A stretch of DNA of 64,000 bases from Rhodococcoides corynebacterioides (GCF_019834675.1 NZ_JABUBU010000002.1:372001-436000), one strand, 5' to 3'. Shown: positions 45,019 through 53,713, counted from the stretch's first letter. Notes: a model not told the origin generated them from the letters alone. Program-made: numbers and translations.

Positions 45019-45723
45019 ATGACGATCGACGTTCACGTGGTCCGCGTCTTCACCGATGCCGAGGGCCGCCACGGCAATCCGCTGGGCATCGTCGACGCCG
45101 CCGCGGTGCCGGTGTCCGATCGGCAGGAGCTGGCCCGCCGGCTGAACTACAGCGAAACGGTGTTCGTCGACGTGCCGAGCGCACCGACCGAGTCGACCGC
45201 CGTGCGTATCCACACCCCCGCCGCGGAACTGCCCTTCGCGGGACACCCCACCGTGGGGACGGCGGCCTGGCTCGACCGGCGCGGCACGCCCGTCGCCGCG
45301 CTCGACGTGCCCGCCGGCCCGTTCGCGGTCCGCATCGACGGTGACGAGGTGTCGGTTCGTGCGCGCGCCGACTGGGCGCCGGAGTTCGCGATCGAGCAGC
45401 TCCCGACCGTCGACGACGTCCTCGCCGTCGATCCCACCCGCTACACCGACGGCCACCACTACCTCTGGGCCTGGGTCGACCAGTCGGCCGGCCGCATCCG
45501 GTCCCGTATGTTCGCCCCGGACATGGGCATCGCGGAGGACGAGGCCACGGGCGCGGCGGCGCTGCGCATCACCGCCCACCTCGGACGGAGCCTGCGGATC
45601 GAGCAGGGCCGCGGATCCCACCTGACCACCACTCTCGGCGAGGACGGCTGGATCGACCTCGGAGGCCGAGTGGCCGCCGAGGAGTCACGGTCGGTGCCCG
45701 ACCGGACATCCCCGTCGGTTTAG
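45019..45723 (+). CDS. PhzF-family isomerase-like protein
   Basis: 234-aa protein of the PhzF/diaminopimelate-epimerase fold. Conserved points: HGNPLGIV near 18-25, NYSETVF near 43-49 with the catalytic-type Glu, GHPTVGTAAWL near 75-85 and EDEATGAAALR near 173-183. At 234 aa it is 40-50 residues shorter than typical PhzF, as in the mycobacterial ortholog at this locus. No phenazine genes are nearby, so a phenazine role is unlikely. Its stop overlaps the stop of the next convergent gene by 4 bases. Confidence 0.9.
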   Translation: MTIDVHVVRVFTDAEGRHGNPLGIVDAAAVPVSDRQELARRLNYSETVFVDVPSAPTESTAVRIHTPAAELPFAGHPTVGTAAWLDRRGTPVAALDVPAGPFAVRIDGDEVSVRARADWAPEFAIEQLPTVDDVLAVDPTRYTDGHHYLWAWVDQSAGRIRSRMFAPDMGIAEDEATGAAALRITAHLGRSLRIEQGRGSHLTTTLGEDGWIDLGGRVAAEESRSVPDRTSPSV

Positions 45724-46412
45724 TCGAGCTCCACCGCGATCTCGCGGCCCAGGGTCACGCCCTCGGCCAGCGGCAGGTGGTCGCCGCTCCAGAACCGGCC
45801 GGGGTCGTACCAGTTCGCCCGCCGCCGAGGCGGTTTCAGACCCAGCTTGTCGAACGGTTTCAGCGGAGTGGGCGATTCCCGCGCGGTGAGCAGACCCATG
45901 GCCTCGTAGGTCATGGCCACCACCTCCGCGCAGTACATCGTCTCGAGGCCGCGGTCGTCCCCGCGGCCCACGGCCGGGAGGCGACCGGCGAACCACCGGC
46001 CGGCGAGCTTCGCCGTCGTGGGAAACGCGGTGCCGTCCAGGCGCGCGATGGTCCGCATCAACGCGTCCTCCTGCGTCCGCGTGACGGGGGTCTGCAGTTG
46101 GCGGAACCACGCACGCTGGTCGTAGCGACGCCCCCACTGCTCCACGGCGGCCCGGAGATCGTGCAGCTGCACACCGCGCTGGTGCTTGCCGGTCCACATG
46201 TCGGGCAACGACTGCCCCAGTTCGGCGTGCCACATCAGTGGTGGCAGGTCGTCGAGAACCACGGCCATGCCCACGTGATTGACGGGGCTGTTGGTGAGGG
46301 TCTGGATCGCCCGGTCCGCGGCCGAGCGGCCACGAAAGATCCAGAGGTCACCCGTCCGGGTCAGGTCCACGGCCGTACCCAGATCCACCGACGACGGTCC
46401 CGAGGCGTTCAC
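45720..46412 (-). CDS. Permuted papain-like (YiiX/YebB-like) hypothetical protein
   Basis: 230-aa protein without a signal peptide. GDLWIFRGRSAADRAIQTLTNSPVNHVGMAV puts a conserved His at 46 and TMYCAEVVAMTYEAMGL a Cys at 161, the His-then-Cys order of circularly permuted NlpC/P60 (YiiX-type) amidases or acyltransferases. Other markers are RWFAGRLPAVGR and the W/Y-rich NWYDPGRFWSGDHLPL end. Catalysis is inferred from the His/Cys pair only. Probably leaderless from GTG 46412. Confidence 0.75.
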   Translation of the reverse strand: MNASGPSSVDLGTAVDLTRTGDLWIFRGRSAADRAIQTLTNSPVNHVGMAVVLDDLPPLMWHAELGQSLPDMWTGKHQRGVQLHDLRAAVEQWGRRYDQRAWFRQLQTPVTRTQEDALMRTIARLDGTAFPTTAKLAGRWFAGRLPAVGRGDDRGLETMYCAEVVAMTYEAMGLLTARESPTPLKPFDKLGLKPPRRRANWYDPGRFWSGDHLPLAEGVTLGREIAVELD

Positions 46413-46419
46413 GCCGGAA

Positions 46420-46439
46420 AGCCTAGTGGCCGCTAGGGT
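46420..46439. promoter_or_regulatory. Back-to-back leaderless promoters
   Basis: Minus-strand TAGGCT at 46425-46420 lies 7 bases before the GTG at 46412; plus-strand TAGGGT at 46434-46439 lies 6 bases before the ATG at 46446. The two -10 boxes are only 8 bp apart, so the two polymerase footprints cannot be occupied together. Confidence 0.6.
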
Positions 46440-46445
46440 GCGGTC

Positions 46446-46685
46446 ATGCCCTCACGACGCGGAACGTCCCGGTTCGGCTCACCCCGGACGTGGCTGAAGT
46501 TCGCCGGGCTCGCCGGAGCCGTCGGCGTCGCCGCGACGGGCGTCGTCGTCGCGCGGTCGGAGCGCCGGCGTCGGGAGTACGAGCCCGACGAGATCCGGGA
46601 ACGGCTGCACCAGCGTCTCGCGGTGGCCACCGCCGCGGCGGCGGACGACCCGGTCACGCCCCGGCGCGGACGTACTCGGCCATGA
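46446..46685 (+). CDS. Small single-pass membrane protein
   Basis: 79 aa, not a family I recognise. Basic N-terminus (MPSRRGTSRFGSPRTW), one transmembrane helix near 18-36 (KFAGLAGAVGVAATGVVVA) followed by RSERRRREYEPDEIRERLHQRL, giving an N-out or N-in anchor with a charged helix. Support for being real: the leaderless-type promoter and clean ATG. The last 32 bases are antisense to the dihydrofolate-reductase-like gene end. Confidence 0.65.
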   Translation: MPSRRGTSRFGSPRTWLKFAGLAGAVGVAATGVVVARSERRRREYEPDEIRERLHQRLAVATAAAADDPVTPRRGRTRP

Positions 46686-47226
46686 CGACCCCCGAGTCGA
46701 AGGCGCGCGTGCGCGTCGGCCGGAACCGCCGGTCGGCGTAGGAGGCCCCGCCGAACAGCGGGACGCCGTCGCCCAGGACCACGGGGTTGATCTTCAGCAC
46801 CAGGCGGTCGATCTCGTCGATCAGCGTCCCCGCGAGCGCTCCCCCACCCGCGAGATAGATGCCGCCGCCGCCCTCGCGGCGAAGAGCCCGCACCGTCGCC
46901 ACGGGATCGGCCGTGACCGCGACGTCGGGCGAGTCGGGTCGGCGCGAGCGAGAGGCGACGATCTGCCGCAGGTGCGGATACGGGCTGACGATGCCCGCGT
47001 CGAGCGCCGGGGTGTAGGTGTTCCACCCCATGATCACCGTGTCGACGAGCGTGGGATCGGCGGTGATGTCGAGCGCCCCGCGGACGTGACCGGGCAGCAT
47101 GTCCGCGTACTCGTCGACGAGCACCGCCATGTGATCGCCCTCGTCGAGGAACGCACCCCAGGTGCCGTCCGGGGCAGCGATGACTCCGTCGAGACTCGTG
47201 GCGACGTAGTAGATCAGTTCTCGCAC
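46654..47226 (-). CDS. Dihydrofolate-reductase-fold family protein (RibD C-terminal type)
   Basis: 190-aa NADPH-dependent reductase fold: ELIYYVATSLDGVIAAPDG at the start, VIMGWNTYTPAL near 64-75, VRALRREGGGGIYLAGGGALAGTLI near 111-135 and the VLGDGVPLFGG motif near 149-159. Related proteins act in riboflavin synthesis or as uncharacterised reductases; no rib genes adjoin, so the substrate is open. GTG start with AGGAG eight bases upstream and a TAGCGT -10 box at 47266-47261. Confidence 0.88.
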   Translation of the reverse strand: MRELIYYVATSLDGVIAAPDGTWGAFLDEGDHMAVLVDEYADMLPGHVRGALDITADPTLVDTVIMGWNTYTPALDAGIVSPYPHLRQIVASRSRRPDSPDVAVTADPVATVRALRREGGGGIYLAGGGALAGTLIDEIDRLVLKINPVVLGDGVPLFGGASYADRRFRPTRTRAFDSGVVMAEYVRAGA

Positions 47227-47260
47227 GGGCGAACTCCTCTCGGCCGGGTGGAGCTTCGAC

Positions 47261-47266
47261 GCTAGG
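47261..47266 (-). promoter_or_regulatory. -10 box of the DHFR-like gene
   Basis: TAGCGT on the minus strand, about 35 bases before the GTG at 47226. Confidence 0.5.
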
Positions 47267-47317
47267 AGATCGACCGACGCCGGCGCGACGGGTTTTCGGC
47301 CGCGTGAGCCGACGCGC

Positions 47318-48565
47318 TCAGCCGACCGTGGCGTCCAGCGCCCGCCCGGTGGCCGCGGCCATCTCCTCGACCTGCTCGTCGGTCATGACGAACGCCGGGG
47401 AGAACTGAATCGCGCCGTTGCCCGCCGCGCGCGCCGAGACCCCCTCGCGGCGCAGGGTTCTCACGAACGGCATGGCGTACGTCGGGTCCGCGAACTGCAC
47501 GGCGGCGACGGCACCCATGCCGCTGCGGACCTCGCTGACGAGGTCGTGTTCCGCGAGCGGCGCCAGATGCCGGTGCAGTGCCGCGGCGACTCGCGACGCG
47601 TGCGTGAGCAGGTCCTCACGGTCGATGATGTCGAGGTTCGCCAGGGCCGCGGCGGCCGCGCCCGCATGGCCGCCGTACGTGTAGCCGTGCCGCCACCACG
47701 AGCCGCCCTCGTAGAACGGCGCCGCGATCCACGGGGCGACGAACACCGCACCCATGGGCACGTAGCCGGACGTCAGTCCCTTGGCGGTGGTCACCAGATC
47801 GGGCTCGAGCTCGAACGTCGTCGAGGCGAACCAGGCACCGCCGATACGCCCGAAGCCGGTCACCACCTCGTCGGCGACGAAGAGGATGTCGTGGTCGCGG
47901 CAGATCTGCCGGACCTCGTGCAGGTAGCCGGCGGGCGGCAGGTAGACGCCACCGGCGCCGATGATCGGCTCCGCGAAGAACGCCGCGATGGTGTCGGCGC
48001 CCTCCTTCTCGATCAGCGACAGCAGTTCCTTGGCGTCGTCCCACGCCACGGTGCGCGCGTCGGTCATGAGCTCGCCGTAGTTCTCCCGGTTGAGCGGGAG
48101 GCCGGACAGCGCGGTGCCGGCGACGTGCATACCGTGATACGCCTTCTGCCGACCGACCACGACGGTCTTGCCCGGGCGGCCGACCTGGTGCCAGTACCGG
48201 CGTGCGAGCTTGGCGGCGGTGTCGATCGAATCCGAGCCGCCGGACGTGAAGAAGATCTTGCTGCCCGGCACCGGCGCGATCTCGGCCAGACGGTCCGCGA
48301 GTTCGAGCGTCACGTCGGGGGTGACGTCCCCGAAGGTCGAGTAGTGCGCGAGGGTGCTCAGCTGGCGGGCGACGGCGTCGGCGATCTCGGTGCGGCCGTG
48401 CCCGACGTTGGTGAACCACAGGCCCGCCGTGCCGTCGAGGTACTCGCGGCCCTCCGTGTCCCAGATGCGCGCTCCCTCACCGCGGGCGACGACGAAACGC
48501 CCTCCCGACTCCACGGTGTGCATGTCGGAGAAGCCGTGCCAGAACGCTGAGCTGTGATCGGTCAC
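47318..48565 (-). CDS. Class III PLP-dependent aminotransferase
   Basis: 415-aa omega-aminotransferase-like enzyme moving an amino group between an omega-amino donor and pyruvate or 2-oxoglutarate. Signature regions: DGTAGLWFTNVGHGR near 44-58, FFTSGGSDSIDTAAKLAR near 104-121, AYHGMHVAGTALSG near 141-154, LFVADEVVTGFGRIG near 228-242 and the PLP lysine in TTAKGLTSGYVPMGAV near 266 onward. The GTG at 48565 follows a TACGCT -10 box by 7 bases, a leaderless start; a longer upstream frame is rejected. Substrate not defined by sequence. Confidence 0.92.
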   Translation of the reverse strand: MTDHSSAFWHGFSDMHTVESGGRFVVARGEGARIWDTEGREYLDGTAGLWFTNVGHGRTEIADAVARQLSTLAHYSTFGDVTPDVTLELADRLAEIAPVPGSKIFFTSGGSDSIDTAAKLARRYWHQVGRPGKTVVVGRQKAYHGMHVAGTALSGLPLNRENYGELMTDARTVAWDDAKELLSLIEKEGADTIAAFFAEPIIGAGGVYLPPAGYLHEVRQICRDHDILFVADEVVTGFGRIGGAWFASTTFELEPDLVTTAKGLTSGYVPMGAVFVAPWIAAPFYEGGSWWRHGYTYGGHAGAAAAALANLDIIDREDLLTHASRVAAALHRHLAPLAEHDLVSEVRSGMGAVAAVQFADPTYAMPFVRTLRREGVSARAAGNGAIQFSPAFVMTDEQVEEMAAATGRALDATVG

Positions 48566-48572
48566 GTCGGTC

Positions 48573-48595
48573 AGCGTAGACCGGACCGATACGCT
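48573..48595. promoter_or_regulatory. Divergent -10 boxes for the aminotransferase and hrpA
   Basis: Minus-strand TACGCT (48578-48573) is 7 bases from the GTG at 48565; plus-strand TACGCT (48590-48595) is 10 bases from the hrpA ATG. Identical boxes face away from each other 11 bp apart. Confidence 0.5.
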
Positions 48596-48605
48596 GGACT
48601 CAGCC

Positions 48606-51600
48606 ATGTCGACACCTGCCTCCACCTCCCCCACGCGCAGTGACCTCACCGCGCGTCTCGCCGGCCTCACCCATACCGACGCCCACCGGATCGGTCGGCG
48701 TCTCGGACGCAGCCGGCGGCCCGACGACCTCGCGAAGATCTCCTCCGAGATCGACCGTGCCGAGGTGCGGGTGCAGAACCGGCGCTCTGCCGTGCCCGCG
48801 CTCGAGTACCCGGAGTTTCTCCCCGTCACGGCGCGGCGCGAGGACATCGCCGCCGCCATCGCCGAGAACCAGGTGGTGATCGTCGCCGGCGAGACCGGTT
48901 CCGGCAAGACCACGCAGATCCCCAAGATCTGCCTGGAACTGGGCCGCGGCGTACGCGGCACCATCGGGCACACGCAGCCGCGTCGTCTCGCCGCCAGGAC
49001 GGTGGCCGAGCGCATCGCGGAGGAACTGGGCCAGGAGATCGGCGAGGCCGTCGGCTACACGGTGCGGTTCACCGACCGCTCGTCCGACGACACGCTGATC
49101 AAGCTGATGACGGACGGCATCCTGCTCGCGGAGATCCAGCGGGATCGCATGCTGCGCCGCTACGACACGATCATCATCGACGAGGCGCACGAGCGCAGCC
49201 TCAACATCGACTTCCTCCTGGGCTACCTGGCGCGCCTGCTCCCCCAGCGTCCCGACCTCAAGGTGATCGTGACGTCGGCGACCATCGATCCCGAGCGCTT
49301 CGCACGGCACTTCGCCGTCGACGGCCGGGACGCGCCCATCGTCGAGGTCTCGGGCCGCACCTTCCCCGTCGAGATGCGCTACCGACCGCTCACCGTGGAC
49401 CGCGAGGACGAGACGATCGACCGCGACCCCGTCGACGCCACGTGCGACGCCGTCGACGAACTCCTCCGCGAGCCCGAGGGCGACATCCTCGTCTTCCTCT
49501 CCGGTGAGCGCGAGATCCGCGACACCGCCGACGCGTTGAAGGACCGTCGCCTGCGCGGCGTCGAGGTGCTTCCCCTCTACGCCCGGTTGTCCGCCGCCGA
49601 GCAACATCGCGTGTTCGAGCGGCACTCCGGCCGCCGGATCGTGTTGGCCACCAACGTCGCCGAGACGTCCCTGACCGTCCCCGGCATCCGGTACGTCGTC
49701 GATCCCGGTACCGCGCGTATCTCCCGGTACTCGCTGCGCACCAAGGTGCAGCGGCTGCCCATCGAGCCGATCTCGAAGGCCTCGGCCCGTCAGCGCGCGG
49801 GACGGTGCGGCCGCGTCGCCGACGGCATCTGCATCCGGTTGTACTCGGAGGAGGACTTCGAGGCGCGTCCGGATTTCACCGACCCGGAGATCCTGCGCAC
49901 CAATCTCGCGTCGGTGATCCTGCAGATGGCCTCGCTCGGCCTCGGGGCCGTGGAGAAGTTCCCGTTCGTCGAACCGCCCGATCCGCGCAGCGTGCGGGAC
50001 GGCCTCGGACTGCTCACCGAACTCGGCGCCCTGGACACCACCCCGAACGCCGACGACCACGACGGGCCGCGGTTGACTCCCCTCGGACGCGAGCTGGCCG
50101 GCCTCCCGGTCGATCCGCGGATGGCGCGCATGCTGGTGGAGGCCCATCGGTCGGGCTGCCTGCCGGAGATGCTGGTCATCGTGGCGGCGCTGTCCATCCA
50201 GGACGTGCGCGAGCGGCCCGCCGAGCACCAGCAGGCGGCCGACGAGATGCACCGCCGATTCGCGGTCGAGGGCTCGGACTTCCTCGCCCTGCGCGAGTTG
50301 TGGACGTACCTCGGTGAGCAGCGACGGGCGTTGTCCTCCAACCAGTTCCGCCGACTGTGCCGCACCGAGTTCCTGCACTATCTGCGCATCCGGGAGTGGC
50401 AGGACCTGCACGGCCAGCTCCGGCAGATCGCCCGCGGCATGGGGTGGACCGTGCCGGACCACGACGCGCACACCCCGGCGTCGGACGCCACGATCCACCA
50501 GGCGCTGCTGTCGGGCCTGTTGTCGCACATCGGATTACGTGAGGGCGAGAAGCGCGACTTCCTCGGCGCGCGGGGGTCGACGTTCGCGATCTTCCCCGGC
50601 TCGTCGCTGTCGAAGAAGCCACCGCGGTGGGTCATGGCGGCGGAACTGGTGGAGACCAGCCGCCTCTGGGCGCGGATGGCGGCGCGGATCGAGCCCGAGT
50701 GGGCGGAGAAACTCGCGCCGCACCTGCTGAAGCGGCAGTACTCGGAACCGCACTGGTCCACCAAACGCGAAGCCGCCGTCGCCTACGAGCGGGTGACGCT
50801 CTACGGCGTGCCGCTGGTGGCCAAGCGGCCGGTGTCCTACGGCTCGATCGACGCCGAGGTCTCCCGCGACCTGTTCCTGCGTCACGCCCTGGTCCAGGGT
50901 GAATGGCGCACCCACCATCGCTTCTTCCACCACAACCAGCAGTTGCGCAGTGACGCCGAGGAACTGGAGTCGCGTGCCCGACGCCGGGACATCGTGGTCG
51001 ACGACGACGCGCTGTACGCGTTCTACGACGAGCGGGTGCCTGCCGACGTGGTCTCGGCGCGCCACTTCGACCGGTGGTGGAAGAAGGCGTCCCGAGCGAC
51101 GCCGGACCTGCTCGACTTCGACCGCACGACGGTCGTCACCCCGGCGGCCGCCGCGGTCACGGGCGGCGACTTCCCCGATGCGTGGCGCCAGGGCGAGCGA
51201 CAGTTCCCGCTGACCTATCAGTTCGAACCCGGCCGAGACGACGACGGCGTCACCGTCCACATCCCGGTCGATCAGTTGCCGCAGGTCGCCGACGTCGGCT
51301 TCGACTGGTTGGTCCCCGGCATGCGGTTGGACCTGGTGACCGCCCTCATCAAGACGCTGCCGAAGGACCTGCGCCGCACCGTGGTTCCCGCACCCGACCA
51401 CGCCGCGGCCGCCGTCGCCGCGATGCGCCCCCGCACCGAGCCGCTCACGACGGCGCTCTCGCGGGAGCTCACCCGTATGGGCGGCGTCCCCATCGGACCC
51501 GACGACTTCTCCCCCGACGCACTGCCCCGTCACCTGCGCATGACGTTCCGCATCGTCGACGGGACCACCGAACTGGGGCGCGGGACGTCGTTGTCGGCGC

Positions 51601-52532
51601 TGAAGACCCGGCTGGGACGCGCCGCGGCCACGGCCGTCTCGGCGGCGGCCAAGGACACCGAGAAGGGCCCCGTCCGCCGCTGGACGTCCGAGACCATCGG
51701 CACGCTCGCGCCGACCGTCACCCGCACGGTGCAGGGCCGCGAGGTGACCGGCTATCCGGCTCTGGTGGCCGAGCGCGACGGGGTGGCCGTCCGCGTCCTC
51801 GGATCGGCCGCCGAGCAGCGCGCCGCGATGCGCGAGGGGACGCGGCGATTGCTCCTCGACGCCGTTCCGGTCTCGAGCAAGTCCCTGCTCGCGGGTCGCT
51901 CACCGGCAGCACGGCTGCACCTGGGCCAGAACCCGCACGGCAGCATCGACGCGCTGCTCGACGACTGCCGCACTCTCGCCGCGGACGATCTGATGACGGC
52001 GCACGGCGGCCCGGTGTCCTCGCCGGAGCAGTTCGCCGCCCTCGAGGCCGCGGTCCGACGCGAACTCGCGGCGCGCACCGCGGCCGTGCTGCGCCTGGTG
52101 GAACCCGTCCTCGCCGCGGCGACCGCCGTGCGCCTCGCGCTGGACCGGGCGAGCGGCGAGCCCGCGGACGACGTTCGCGCGCAACTCGACTCGCTGATCT
52201 TCCCCGGCTTCGTGTTCGAGACGGGCATGTCGCACCTGCCGCATCTGCCGCGCTACCTCGAGGCGGCGCGTCGGCGGCTGGCGGCGCTGCCGTCGAGCGC
52301 GGCACGGGACGCGGCCGGCATGGTCGCGCTGGATCGGGTCTACGCCGCGTACGACACTCTGCTGGAGAGTCTTCCGCCCGCCCGACGCGCGGCGGATGAC
52401 GTCCGCGAGATCGCGTGGATGATCGAGGAGCTGCGGGTCAATCTGTTCGCGCAGACCCTCGGCACCGCGTACCCGGTGTCGGAGAAGCGAGTTCTGAAAG
52501 CGATCGACGCCGTCCGCACGACGCGGCGCTGA
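48606..52532 (+). CDS. hrpA: ATP-dependent RNA helicase HrpA
   Basis: DEAH-box 3'-5' RNA helicase of 1308 aa, the usual HrpA length. Walker A AGETGSGKTTQIP near 94-106, motif II DEAHERSLN near 192, motif III VTSATIDP, motif VI QRAGRCGRVADG near 395-406. Winged-helix, ratchet and OB-fold regions follow, then a C-terminal DUF3418-type domain (FPLTYQFEPGRDDDGVTVHIP near 865 onward) to the end. ATG at 48606. In E. coli HrpA resolves stalled ribosomes (recent knowledge); the role here is likely similar. Ends 7 bases from the convergent nrdR stop. Confidence 0.97.
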   Translation: MSTPASTSPTRSDLTARLAGLTHTDAHRIGRRLGRSRRPDDLAKISSEIDRAEVRVQNRRSAVPALEYPEFLPVTARREDIAAAIAENQVVIVAGETGSGKTTQIPKICLELGRGVRGTIGHTQPRRLAARTVAERIAEELGQEIGEAVGYTVRFTDRSSDDTLIKLMTDGILLAEIQRDRMLRRYDTIIIDEAHERSLNIDFLLGYLARLLPQRPDLKVIVTSATIDPERFARHFAVDGRDAPIVEVSGRTFPVEMRYRPLTVDREDETIDRDPVDATCDAVDELLREPEGDILVFLSGEREIRDTADALKDRRLRGVEVLPLYARLSAAEQHRVFERHSGRRIVLATNVAETSLTVPGIRYVVDPGTARISRYSLRTKVQRLPIEPISKASARQRAGRCGRVADGICIRLYSEEDFEARPDFTDPEILRTNLASVILQMASLGLGAVEKFPFVEPPDPRSVRDGLGLLTELGALDTTPNADDHDGPRLTPLGRELAGLPVDPRMARMLVEAHRSGCLPEMLVIVAALSIQDVRERPAEHQQAADEMHRRFAVEGSDFLALRELWTYLGEQRRALSSNQFRRLCRTEFLHYLRIREWQDLHGQLRQIARGMGWTVPDHDAHTPASDATIHQALLSGLLSHIGLREGEKRDFLGARGSTFAIFPGSSLSKKPPRWVMAAELVETSRLWARMAARIEPEWAEKLAPHLLKRQYSEPHWSTKREAAVAYERVTLYGVPLVAKRPVSYGSIDAEVSRDLFLRHALVQGEWRTHHRFFHHNQQLRSDAEELESRARRRDIVVDDDALYAFYDERVPADVVSARHFDRWWKKASRATPDLLDFDRTTVVTPAAAAVTGGDFPDAWRQGERQFPLTYQFEPGRDDDGVTVHIPVDQLPQVADVGFDWLVPGMRLDLVTALIKTLPKDLRRTVVPAPDHAAAAVAAMRPRTEPLTTALSRELTRMGGVPIGPDDFSPDALPRHLRMTFRIVDGTTELGRGTSLSALKTRLGRAAATAVSAAAKDTEKGPVRRWTSETIGTLAPTVTRTVQGREVTGYPALVAERDGVAVRVLGSAAEQRAAMREGTRRLLLDAVPVSSKSLLAGRSPAARLHLGQNPHGSIDALLDDCRTLAADDLMTAHGGPVSSPEQFAALEAAVRRELAARTAAVLRLVEPVLAAATAVRLALDRASGEPADDVRAQLDSLIFPGFVFETGMSHLPHLPRYLEAARRRLAALPSSAARDAAGMVALDRVYAAYDTLLESLPPARRAADDVREIAWMIEELRVNLFAQTLGTAYPVSEKRVLKAIDAVRTTRR

Positions 52533-52539
52533 TCCCCGG

Positions 52540-53016
52540 TCAGGACGTCGTCGGAACGGTGTCCTCGCCGCGCTGGTGGCGACGGAGCTCGTCGATCTCG
52601 CGCTCGAAGTCCTCGGCACTGCTGAAGGAGCGGTAGACCGACGCGAAGCGCAGGTACGCGACCTCGTCGAGGTCCCGGAGCGGGCCGAGGATGGCCAGGC
52701 CCACCTCGTTGCTGGGGATCTCCGCCGAGCCCGACGCTCGCACGGTGTCCTCCACCTGCTGAGCCAGGAGAACGAGGGCGTCGTTGTCCACGGCGCGGCC
52801 CTGGCAGGCGCGTCGCACACCCTGGACGACCTTGTCCCGGCTGAACGGCTCGCTGACGCCGCTGCGCTTGACCACGGACAGCACGGCCGTCTCCACGGTG
52901 GTGAACCGGCGGCCGCACTCGGGGCACGAGCGTCGACGGCGGATCGCCTGTCCTTCGTCCGCCTCGCGTGAATCGACTACACGCGAGTCGGGATGGCGGC
53001 AGAACGGGCAATGCAT
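52540..53016 (-). CDS. nrdR: Transcriptional repressor NrdR
   Basis: Zinc-ribbon/ATP-cone repressor of ribonucleotide reductase genes, sensing dATP/ATP. 158 aa: zinc cysteines at 3, 6, 31 and 34 (MHCPFC ... SCPECGRR) and the ATP-cone at about 49-139 ([29 protein letters not shown]). ATG at 53016. It lies next to the SOS pair divS-like/lexA as in mycobacteria, linking dNTP supply and DNA damage genes by position only; no nrd gene is in this window. Confidence 0.97.
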   Translation of the reverse strand: MHCPFCRHPDSRVVDSREADEGQAIRRRRSCPECGRRFTTVETAVLSVVKRSGVSEPFSRDKVVQGVRRACQGRAVDNDALVLLAQQVEDTVRASGSAEIPSNEVGLAILGPLRDLDEVAYLRFASVYRSFSSAEDFEREIDELRRHQRGEDTVPTTS

Positions 53017-53121
53017 GCGGCGTGGACCCCTCGATGCTCACGGCAGTACCGTGTCGGCTCGGTGACGAGACGCCGACCTCGACGCCGCCCCCGAGCCTAC
53101 CGATCGGTGGCACGCACCCGA

Positions 53122-53547
53122 TCAGCGCGGTGACACGCCGAGGTCGAGCTGCTCCACGACGGACGGCTGCGGAGGGACGTCCGCCGCACGCAGATTGGCG
53201 ACACCGACCAGACCCAGCGCCGACGCGGCTGTGACGAGAACCACAGCTACGACGGACGCGATTCCCCGCGCCGGGCGCGACCCGTGCGGGGCGCGCGATA
53301 CGCCGGCCGTGCGTCCGTCGTACTCGATTCCGCCGCCGTGCGGGCGCCGCGCGTCGCGGACGACCGGGCGGCGCCGGACCGGTGCGGGCCGGGCCGTCTC
53401 GCGCGACCGGGTGGGCCGCGCACCGGTGTCGGCGCCGGCGACGATGCCCCAGTAGGAATCGTCGTCGCAGGTCCAGCGGTCGGTGGACGGGCGAGCGGAG
53501 GCGCCGGAACGGGTGGTCTCGATGGTCGGCAGATCGGTACGAATCAC
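53122..53547 (-). CDS. SOS cell-division suppressor, DivS/ChiZ position, no LysM domain
   Basis: 141-aa single-pass membrane protein with a basic, Arg-rich cytoplasmic N-terminus (ARPAPVRRRPVVRDARR near 65-80), one transmembrane helix at about 95-118 (ASVVAVVLVTAASALGL) and a short 24-residue exterior ending LDLGVSPR. Divergent from lexA with an SOS box at its promoter, it occupies the place of M. tuberculosis ChiZ and corynebacterial DivS, which block division during DNA damage. The LysM peptidoglycan-binding domain of ChiZ is absent, and downstream sequence shows no remnant. GTG 53547 with GAGGAG eight bases upstream. Confidence 0.8.
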   Translation of the reverse strand: MIRTDLPTIETTRSGASARPSTDRWTCDDDSYWGIVAGADTGARPTRSRETARPAPVRRRPVVRDARRPHGGGIEYDGRTAGVSRAPHGSRPARGIASVVAVVLVTAASALGLVGVANLRAADVPPQPSVVEQLDLGVSPR

Positions 53548-53604
53548 TGCAACCACTCCTCGTGGGTAGCCGGTGGTCCCCCGGTGGACGGAACGCCGGC
53601 TGGC

Positions 53605-53713
53605 GTTCGACCATTCCGTTCGACCACGCGTTCGAATGAACGCATGTTCGATGTATAGCAGGACGGTCCGACAAGAACCACGAAATCGCGACACGGATCG
53701 AACAGGTGTTTGA
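53605..53713. promoter_or_regulatory. LexA (SOS) boxes between divS-like and lexA
   Basis: Best box TCGAAC-AGGT-GTTTGA (53698-53713) differs by one base from TCGAAC-N4-GTTCGA. A second, GAAC-GCAT-GTTC (53638-53649), sits beside the minus-strand TATACA. Extra GTTCGA half-sites occur at 53605, 53618, 53630 and 53646 (with one more at 53719). Confidence 0.8.

Noticed and set aside
45019..45723. Phenazine biosynthesis from the PhzF-like gene
   Set aside because: No other phz genes are present and the protein is short; PhzF-fold proteins are common outside phenazine pathways.
53018..53121. A frameshifted LysM remnant after the divS-like stop
   Set aside because: Translation of the three frames downstream showed no LysM-like pattern.
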